A stretch of DNA of 23,816 nucleotides, taken from Actinomycetes bacterium. GTDB lineage: Bacteria; Actinomycetota; Actinomycetes; Actinomycetales; Cellulomonadaceae. The notes beneath the pieces are model-generated. The model was not told where the DNA came from and made no database searches. It saw nothing but the letters and a program-made list of their open reading frames with translations. Both the position numbers and the translations under genes were made by a program. The stretch spans positions 1 through 23,816 of the forward strand of contig JAEYUL010000191.1 of NCBI GenBank assembly GCA_023432565.1, written 5' to 3'. Shown piece by piece: positions 15,397-21,349 of this stretch (position 1 is its first letter; each line of letters starts with the position of its first letter).

Positions 15397-17079
15397 TCAC
15401 ATCCGCTCCGGCGCGCTGACGCCCAGCAGACCCAGGCCGTTCGCGATCACCTGACGCGTCGCGTCGACCAGCCACAGCCGGGTGCGGTGCACGTCCGTGA
15501 CCTCCTCGTCGCCCTGCGGCAGCACGTAGCGCTTGGCGTCGTACCACTTGTGGAACCCGCCCGCGAGCTCCTCGAGGTAGCGCGCGACGCGGTGCGGCTC
15601 GCGCAGCGTCGCGGCCTGGCCGACCACGCGCGGGAACTGCGCGAGGTGCCCCAGCAGCACGGACTCCGTCTCGTGGTCGAGCAGGCTCGCGTCGAAGCCG
15701 TCCTCGCGGCGCACGCCGGCCTCGGCCGCGTTGCGGGCGATCGCCGCGGTGCGGGCGTGCGCGTACTGCACGTAGAACACCGGGTTCTCGTTCGTGGCCT
15801 TGGCGAGCAGGTCGAGGTCGAGGTCGATCTGCGAGTCGGTCGACGAGCGCGCGAGCGAGTAGCGCGCGGCGTCGACGCCGACCGCGTCGACGAGGTCGTC
15901 GATCGAGACGACCGTGCCCGCGCGCTTGGACATGCGCACCGGCTGGCCGTCGCGCACCAGGTTGACCAGCTGCCCGATGAGGATCTCGAGGTGGACGTCC
16001 GGGTCGTCGCCGAACGCCGCCGCGACCGCCTTCATCCGGCCGATGTACCCGTGGTGGTCGGCGCCGAGCATCATGATCACCCGGTCGAACCCACGCTCGC
16101 GCTTGTCGAGGTAGTAGGCGATGTCGCCCGCGATGTACGCGGCCTCGCCGTCGGACTTGATGACGACGCGGTCCTTGTCGTCGCCGAAGTCCGTGGTGCG
16201 CAGCCACGTCGCACCGTCCTGGTCGTACACGTGGCCCAGCTCGCGCAGCCGCGCCACCGCGTGCTCGACCGCGCCGGACTCGTGCAGCGAGTCCTCGTGG
16301 AAGTACACGTCGAAGTCGACACCGAACTCGTGCAGCGACTTCTTGATCTCGGCGAACATCAGCTCGACCCCGCGCGCGCGGAACGCCTCGAGCGCCTCGT
16401 CGTCCGGCAGCGCGCTCGGGTCCGGCTCGCCTGCGGTGAGCGCGTCGGCGACCACCTGGTCGGAGATCTCCGAGATGTACTGGCCGCCGTAGCCGTCCTC
16501 GGGCGCCTCCTGCCCGCGGGACCGTGCGAGCAGCGACCGCGCGAACCGGTCGATCTGCGCGCCGTGGTCGTTGAAGTAGTACTCGCGCGTCACCTGCGCG
16601 CCGGCGGCCTGCAGGATCCGCGCGAGCGAGTCGCCCACCGCCGCCCACCGCACGCCGCCGATGTGCAGCGGACCCGTCGGGTTCGCCGAGACGAACTCGA
16701 GGTTCACGCGGTGGCCCGCCTCGGCGTCGTTGCGGCCGTACGCCTCGCCCGCCGCCAGGATGCCGCGCGCGAGCTCGCCGGCGGCTGCCGCGTCCAGCCG
16801 GATGTTGAGGAAGCCCGGACCGGCGATCTCCACCGAGGCGATCCCCGCGGTGCTGCGCAGGCGCGTGGCGAGCTCCTCGGCGAACGCACGCGGGTTCGTG
16901 CCGGCCTTCTTCGCGAGCTGCAGCGCGACGTTCGTCGCCCAGTCGCCGTGCTCGCGCTGACGGGGTCGCTCGACGTGGACGGTCGCCGGGAGATCGGCGG
17001 GGTCGAGGGCGAACGCGCCGTCGGCGACGGCCGCCGCGAGGGCGTCAGCAAGTGCCTGGGAGAGCTGGTCGGGAGTCAC
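15397..17079 (-). CDS. argS: Arginyl-tRNA synthetase (ArgS)
   Basis: A class I aminoacyl-tRNA synthetase charging tRNA-Arg. It has 560 residues. An N-terminal additional domain for tRNA contact (about 1-110) is followed by the HIGH-type motif HIGG (139-142, in SANPTGPLHIGGVR), the Rossmann catalytic core, a KMSKS-type MSKR (383-386), and the helical anticodon-binding domain with an LLGVSAPERM C-terminus, typical of ArgS. The start is GTG at 17079, overlapping the stop of the MFS gene as GTGA. No purine-rich ribosome site is visible upstream (CTACGCTTGACCG), so initiation may depend on coupling. lysA follows 2 nt downstream. A tRNA-Arg(CCG) gene lies about 2 kb away. Confidence 0.96.
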   Translation of the reverse strand: MTPDQLSQALADALAAAVADGAFALDPADLPATVHVERPRQREHGDWATNVALQLAKKAGTNPRAFAEELATRLRSTAGIASVEIAGPGFLNIRLDAAAAGELARGILAAGEAYGRNDAEAGHRVNLEFVSANPTGPLHIGGVRWAAVGDSLARILQAAGAQVTREYYFNDHGAQIDRFARSLLARSRGQEAPEDGYGGQYISEISDQVVADALTAGEPDPSALPDDEALEAFRARGVELMFAEIKKSLHEFGVDFDVYFHEDSLHESGAVEHAVARLRELGHVYDQDGATWLRTTDFGDDKDRVVIKSDGEAAYIAGDIAYYLDKRERGFDRVIMMLGADHHGYIGRMKAVAAAFGDDPDVHLEILIGQLVNLVRDGQPVRMSKRAGTVVSIDDLVDAVGVDAARYSLARSSTDSQIDLDLDLLAKATNENPVFYVQYAHARTAAIARNAAEAGVRREDGFDASLLDHETESVLLGHLAQFPRVVGQAATLREPHRVARYLEELAGGFHKWYDAKRYVLPQGDEEVTDVHRTRLWLVDATRQVIANGLGLLGVSAPERM

Positions 17080-18365
17080 CGGTCAAGCGTAGGGGAACCG
17101 CCGAGCCCATCTCCCACGCGCGCGGGGGCACCGAGGATCTCCGGGCGGCACGCGCGCCGGGCCGCGACGACCAGCACGCCGAGCAGGCCCAGGAGCACGA
17201 CGAGAGGCACGTCCCAGCTCCCGGTCGCCTCGTACAGCACGCCGACGCCGACGGGGCCCAGCGCCGCGATCGCATACCCGACGCCCTGCACCATGCCCGA
17301 GAGCACCACCGCGAGCGCAGGCGTGGCCGTGCGCAGCCCGATCAGCGCGAGCAGCACGGGGAACGTGCTCGGCCCGACCCCGAGCAGCACCATCCACACC
17401 ACGGTGCCGTGAGCGGGAGCGAGCAGCAGACCCGCGTAGCCGACGGCCCAGCACGACGCGAACGCCACGACGAGGCGGTACGGCGAGCGCATGCGCGCGG
17501 TGAGCACCGGCGCGACCAGCGACGCCGGCAGGCCCAGGATCGCGAACAGCGCGAGCCACCGGCCGCCCGCCTGGGTGCCGAGGCCCGCGTCGGCGAGCAC
17601 CTGCGGCAGCCACGCGAACACGGTGTAGGTCCCGAGCGAGTTCATCCCGAACGTCACGGCCATCGCCCAGGCGAGGCCGGAACGCCACACCAGGCGCGCC
17701 GCGCCGGCCTCGCCGCCCGGCGGCGCGCCCCTCGCCGCGCCCGGCGACCGTCGGACCAGCTCGCGCAGGTGCGCGCGGGCCGCCACGGACCGCACGATCA
17801 CGAGGACCCACGGCACGGCCGCGGCGACCCCGACCGCGGCCCACACACCGACGGACCAGCGCCACCCCGCGGCCTGCGCGAGCGGCAGCGACACCAGCGG
17901 CGGCACGGCGGTGCTCACGGACAGGCACACCGAGTAGGCGGCCGTGACCGGGCCGATGCGGTCCGGGAAGTAGCGCTTGACGAGCGGTGGCAGCAGGACG
18001 TTGCCCGCCCCCATGCCCGCGAGCGCGACCACGGACCAGGTCAGGAACGCCGTCGGGCTCGTCGCGCCCGCCCGCAGCACCTCCCCCGCAGCCGACAGCA
18101 GGAGGGCCACGACCATCGTGGGCTCGAGCCCGAGGCGCCTGGCCACGGGTGAGGCCAACGAGCCGAACAGCGCGAACGACACGACCGGGATCGTCCCGAG
18201 CAGACCCACCTGGGCGGAGGTCAGGGCCACGTCCTCGCGCATCACGTCGAGGATCGGCGAGACCGCCGCGACCGCGATCCGCAGGTTCAGACCCACCAGC
18301 ACGACACCGGCCAGCACCACCAGGCGGCCGCGCCACGGGGCGACCTCGGGGGCACGGGGCGTCAC
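17076..18365 (-). CDS. MFS transporter, CynX/NimT-like
   Basis: A 429-residue membrane protein with about 12 predicted helices. The first helix is LVVLAGVVLVGLNLRIAVAAVSPIL; the N-L-R-I-A segment and SAQVGLLGTIPVVSFALFG are typical of the CynX/NimT (cyanate/nitroimidazole) branch of the major facilitator superfamily. The central loop is basic (near HLRELVRRSPG), as usual between the two halves. GTG at 18365 was chosen because GGAG lies 4 nt upstream and the family homology begins shortly after; the open frame upstream runs antisense to the GntR gene. It is divergent from that GntR/FCD regulator, which probably controls it. Its stop overlaps the argS start. The substrate cannot be told from sequence. 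Confidence 0.85.
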   Translation of the reverse strand: MTPRAPEVAPWRGRLVVLAGVVLVGLNLRIAVAAVSPILDVMREDVALTSAQVGLLGTIPVVSFALFGSLASPVARRLGLEPTMVVALLLSAAGEVLRAGATSPTAFLTWSVVALAGMGAGNVLLPPLVKRYFPDRIGPVTAAYSVCLSVSTAVPPLVSLPLAQAAGWRWSVGVWAAVGVAAAVPWVLVIVRSVAARAHLRELVRRSPGAARGAPPGGEAGAARLVWRSGLAWAMAVTFGMNSLGTYTVFAWLPQVLADAGLGTQAGGRWLALFAILGLPASLVAPVLTARMRSPYRLVVAFASCWAVGYAGLLLAPAHGTVVWMVLLGVGPSTFPVLLALIGLRTATPALAVVLSGMVQGVGYAIAALGPVGVGVLYEATGSWDVPLVVLLGLLGVLVVAARRACRPEILGAPARVGDGLGGSPTLDR

Positions 18366-18471
18366 GGCTCTCCGCGGGGCTGGGACGAACGGGGCAGTGA
18401 GCAAGGTCTGGCGGGCGGGCGGCTCGCTCGTGTTGACTGCACGGCATGTCTGCACACGGAGCGCCGCCGCG
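18366..18471. promoter_or_regulatory. Divergent control region between the MFS and GntR genes
   Basis: This 106-nt spacer must hold both promoters. TTGACT (18433-18438) is the best -35-like hexamer toward the GntR gene, but no good -10 follows at 17 nt. TGTCTGCACA (18447-18456) loosely resembles the GT-N-AC operators of FadR-type regulators. Both are weak calls; the divergent arrangement is the real evidence for a shared control region. Confidence 0.35.
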
Positions 18472-19128
18472 ATGACGCGACGGACCGGTCTGATCGACTC
18501 GACCGTACAGGAGCTGCGCGCCCGCATCACCAACGGTGAGTGGCCCGTCGGTTCGCGGATCCCCCCTGAGCCGCAGCTGGTCGAGCTGCTCGGCGTGGGC
18601 CGCAACACGGTGCGCGAGGCGGTCCAGGCGCTCGTCCACGCGGGCCTGCTCGAGCGGCGGCAGGGATCCGGGACGTACGTGCTGACCTCCTCCGAGCTCG
18701 CCGCGACCATGGGCCGGCAGATCGCCGACGCGCGACAGCGTGACGTCGTCGAGGTGCGCCGGGCGCTCGAGATCGAGGCCGCGCGCCTGGCCGCGCGGCG
18801 CCGCACCGCGCTCGACGCCAGCACCCTGCTGGACCGGCGCGACGAGCGGGCGACGGCGTACGTCTCGGGCGACATCGACGCGATGGTCGAGACCGACCTC
18901 GCGCTGCACCGCACGATCGTGCGCGCCGCGGGCAACCCCGTGCTGCTCTCCCTCTACGAGAACCTCATCGACGCGATCGGCGAGAACATCCGGTTCAACT
19001 TCGTCACCGACTACCACGGCCAGACCGCGCACGACACGCTCATCGAGGCCATCGTCGCGGGCGACTCGGCCAAGGCGGTCGCCGAGACGACCGCGTACCT
19101 GTCCGCTCTCCTGGGCGAGACCGGCTGA
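18472..19128 (+). CDS. GntR-family transcriptional regulator, FadR/FCD subfamily
   Basis: A 218-residue regulator. The N-terminal winged helix-turn-helix (about 5-72) has PPEPQLVELLGVGRNTVREA followed by LVHAGLLERRQGSGTYV, the signature of GntR proteins. The C-terminal helical FCD domain (about 90-215) holds D142-x3-H146 and H187, which resemble the metal-binding residues of this fold; a further ligand is not assigned. Ligands of FCD regulators are often small organic acids, but none can be inferred here. The ATG is preceded by GGAG about 10 nt upstream. It is divergent from the MFS transporter, the most likely target, and may repress its own gene too. Confidence 0.88.
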   Translation: MTRRTGLIDSTVQELRARITNGEWPVGSRIPPEPQLVELLGVGRNTVREAVQALVHAGLLERRQGSGTYVLTSSELAATMGRQIADARQRDVVEVRRALEIEAARLAARRRTALDASTLLDRRDERATAYVSGDIDAMVETDLALHRTIVRAAGNPVLLSLYENLIDAIGENIRFNFVTDYHGQTAHDTLIEAIVAGDSAKAVAETTAYLSALLGETG

Positions 19129-19173
19129 CGCGTCGCGCGCAGCGCCGGTGACGAGCCCACGGGCGCGGGCTGG

Positions 19174-19179
19174 TAGGCT
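19174..19179 (+). promoter_or_regulatory. Candidate extended -10 for tRNA-Arg
   Basis: TGGTAGGCT holds an extended -10 (TAGGCT) 27 nt upstream of the tRNA 5' end. No convincing -35 is visible. The position is suitable for a promoter with a short 5' leader. Confidence 0.4.
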
Positions 19180-19206
19180 CCCTGGCCGATGCATCCGTGC
19201 ATCCCC

Positions 19207-19282
19207 GCGCCCGTAGCTCAGCGGATAGAGCGTCTGCCTCCGGAGCAGAAGGTCGAAGGTTCGAATCCTTTCGGGCGCACCA
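19207..19282 (+). tRNA. tRNA-Arg (anticodon CCG)
   Basis: A complete cloverleaf. The acceptor stem pairs GCGCCCG (19207-19213) with CGGGCGC (19272-19278). The anticodon stem TCTGC/GCAGA encloses the loop CTCCGGA with anticodon CCG, reading the CGG codon. The T arm contains GGTTCGAATCC. Discriminator A and an encoded CCA (19280-19282) follow. A hairpin terminator lies 4 nt after the CCA. Confidence 0.96.
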
Positions 19283-19286
19283 CGTC

Positions 19287-19316
19287 AAGGCCGCGTCGCA
19301 CCTGCAGCGCGGCCTT
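19287..19316 (+). terminator. Terminator after tRNA-Arg
   Basis: A perfect 9-bp stem, AAGGCCGCG / CGCGGCCTT, encloses a 12-nt loop and is followed by the moderately T-rich CGTCGTTCCT. Its position directly after the tRNA supports a terminator role. Confidence 0.7.
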
Positions 19317-19465
19317 CGTCGTTCCTGGGGGTCGGTTCTCGCCGTAGCGACCAGCCCGACGTCCGACCCTGGACCGGCGGCCTCCTGGACCGGCGGCCCC
19401 GGGGGCCACCGAGCAGGCGCCTGGGTACTGTCGGGGAGTCAGGCTCCGGCGACCACGGAGGCCAG

Positions 19466-21166
19466 GTGCATCACGTCGAGGTGTTCGTCCTCGCCGCAGC
19501 CGCCGTCCTGGTGGCCGCGGTGTCACGGCGGCGGGGGTGGCCCGCGCCGCTCGTCGTCGTGGCCGTCGCCCTGGCCGTCTCGCTCGTCCCGGGCGTGCCG
19601 CGCTACGAGGTCGAGCCCGAGCTGCTGCTCGACTTCGTCCTGCCGCCGCTGCTGTACTCGGCCGCCCTGTCGTCGTCGTACCGCGACTTCCGCGCGTCGC
19701 TGAACTCGATCACGCGGCTCGGCGTCGGTCTCGTGCTCGTCACCGCGCTCGCGGTCGCGCTCGCCTTCTCGCTGCTCGACGACGTGTCGTTCGCCGCGGC
19801 GCTCGTCCTGGGCGCCGTCGTCGCTCCCCCGGACGCGGTCGCCGCCGCCGCCGTCGGGCGCCGGCTCGGGCTGCCCCGGCGGGTCATGACCCTGCTGTCC
19901 GGCGAGAGCCTCATCAACGACGCGACCTCGCTGACCCTCTACAAGGTCGCGCTCGCGGGAGTCGCCAGCGGCGCGTGGGCGCTCGGCTCGGGCGTGGCGA
20001 CGTTCACGCTCGCCGTGCTCGTCGGCGTCGGGTGCGGGCTCGTGATCGCGCTCGTGGTCCACCAGGTGCGGATGCGGCTGGACGACGCCGTGGTCGCGTC
20101 CGCGATCGGGTTGATGACCCCGTTCGCGGCGTACTGGGCGGCGGAGGCGCTCGCGGGGTCCGGCGTGCTCGCGGTCGTCGCGGCGGGGCTGTACCTCGGG
20201 CACACGTCGCCGCGCGCGGGCTACGCGACACGCCTGTTCGAGGAGCCCGTCTGGTCGACGCTCGACCTGGTGCTGGAGTCCTTCACGTTCGCGCTCATCG
20301 GCATGCAGCTGCCCTGGGTGGTCCGCGACGTCGTGGACTCCGACCAGGGGTTCGCGCACGGGCTCACGGTCTCGCTCGTCGTCCTCGTCGTGGCGCTGCT
20401 CGTGCGCCCCGCGTACATCTTCGCGACCACCTGGTTCGACGAGCTGCGCCTGCCCGGCTCCCACCGCCCGGCTCGGGACTCGCTCAGCGCGCGTGAGTCG
20501 GCCGTCGTCTCGTGGGCGGGCATGCGCGGCGTCGTGACGCTCGCCGCCGCGGCGGCGATCCCCGCGACGACGCACGGCGCGGCCTTCGAGCACCGCGCGA
20601 CGATCCAGCTCGCCGCCTACACCGTGGCGCTGGGCACACTCCTGCTGCAGGGGCTCACCCTGCCCTGGGTCATCACGCGGCTCGGCGTCGGCTCGGCGCA
20701 GGAGGAGGCCGCGGACGCCAGGCAGGAGGCCGCGATGCGCCTGGCGACCGCCGAAGCGGTCGAGCGCTACTTCGCCGAGCAGCGACCGGCGCTCGCGGCG
20801 AGCCTCGGCGAGGAGCGCGCGGAGCAGGTCGTCGCACGGCTGTCGGCCGGCTGGCGCGCCCGCGCGGCAGCCGCCGCCGTGATGCTCGACCCGGACAGCG
20901 CCGACGAGCTCGGTATCGACCCGCGGGTCGCGCACGCCTCGACCCGCGGGATCGACCTGCTCGCGGACGCGGGTCGGCCGTCGGTCGCCGCGGGGCGGCG
21001 CCTGCAGTCCGTGCGGCGCGACGTGATCGGCGCGCAGCGCGAGGTGCTCATGCGTCACCGCGACGCGGGCGACCTCGACGAGACGGTCATGCGGCGCATG
21101 ATGCGCGAGCTCGACCTCGAGGAGGAGGCGCTCGCGTCGTCGTGGGTCACGCGCCTGCGCGACTGA
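19466..21166 (+). CDS. Na+/H+ antiporter, CPA1 family (NhaP-like)
   Basis: A 566-residue polytopic membrane protein that exchanges cytoplasmic Na+ (or K+) for protons. Residues about 1-410 hold 12-13 helices; LPPLLYSAA (59-67), APPDAVAAA (120-128) and GESLINDATSL (146-156, with the N151-D152 pair used for ion binding in CPA1) are diagnostic, as is SWAGMRGVVTLAAA later on. From about 415 on, a hydrophilic, Glu/Arg/Ala-rich helical cytoplasmic tail ends in LDLEEEALASSW. The start GTG at 19466 has GGAGG 4 nt upstream and begins just before the first helix. It stands alone between the tRNA terminator and adhE. Ion preference and regulation cannot be told from sequence. Confidence 0.92.
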   Translation: MHHVEVFVLAAAAVLVAAVSRRRGWPAPLVVVAVALAVSLVPGVPRYEVEPELLLDFVLPPLLYSAALSSSYRDFRASLNSITRLGVGLVLVTALAVALAFSLLDDVSFAAALVLGAVVAPPDAVAAAAVGRRLGLPRRVMTLLSGESLINDATSLTLYKVALAGVASGAWALGSGVATFTLAVLVGVGCGLVIALVVHQVRMRLDDAVVASAIGLMTPFAAYWAAEALAGSGVLAVVAAGLYLGHTSPRAGYATRLFEEPVWSTLDLVLESFTFALIGMQLPWVVRDVVDSDQGFAHGLTVSLVVLVVALLVRPAYIFATTWFDELRLPGSHRPARDSLSARESAVVSWAGMRGVVTLAAAAAIPATTHGAAFEHRATIQLAAYTVALGTLLLQGLTLPWVITRLGVGSAQEEAADARQEAAMRLATAEAVERYFAEQRPALAASLGEERAEQVVARLSAGWRARAAAAAVMLDPDSADELGIDPRVAHASTRGIDLLADAGRPSVAAGRRLQSVRRDVIGAQREVLMRHRDAGDLDETVMRRMMRELDLEEEALASSWVTRLRD

Positions 21167-21349
21167 ACGACCAGGCAGGACCCAGGTCCCTGCACCGGCG
21201 TGGGTACCGTCCGGATATTCGACCTGAACCGCCCCGAAGGACTTTCATCCCATCACTTGCGACCGGGCTGTCCCTAGCGTCGAGGTGTCGGTTCGAGCGG
21301 AACTCCAGCCCCGCTCGATCCACCGATTCCACCCGACCAGGGAGCCTCC
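21167..21349 (+). promoter_or_regulatory. Antiporter-adhE intergenic region
   Basis: This 183-nt spacer holds an imperfect inverted repeat just after the antiporter stop (21175-21193, GCAGGACC and GGTCCCTGC with one bulge), a possible weak terminator. The adhE promoter is not clear; TAGCGT (21275-21280) is the best -10-like hexamer. I looked for a Rex-type site (TGTGA-N-TCACA like) and for a CRP/FNR palindrome and saw neither. GGGAG precedes the adhE GTG by 5 nt. Confidence 0.35.

Noticed and set aside
18431..18460. Palindromic operator in the MFS-GntR spacer
   Set aside because: TGCA occurs twice and GTGT/ACAC flank the segment, but the arms are not complementary beyond a few bases, so I kept only a weak operator note.
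19207..19316. tRNA-Arg as a possible attachment site of an integrated element
   Set aside because: The tRNA has its own CCA and terminator, no integrase lies next to it, and I found no repeat of its 3' end elsewhere in the window.
19523..21058. Open frame of 511 codons on the minus strand opposite the antiporter
   Set aside because: Highly charged (Arg/Glu/Asp/His) with no recognisable domain; the plus-strand antiporter with diagnostic CPA1 motifs explains the region.
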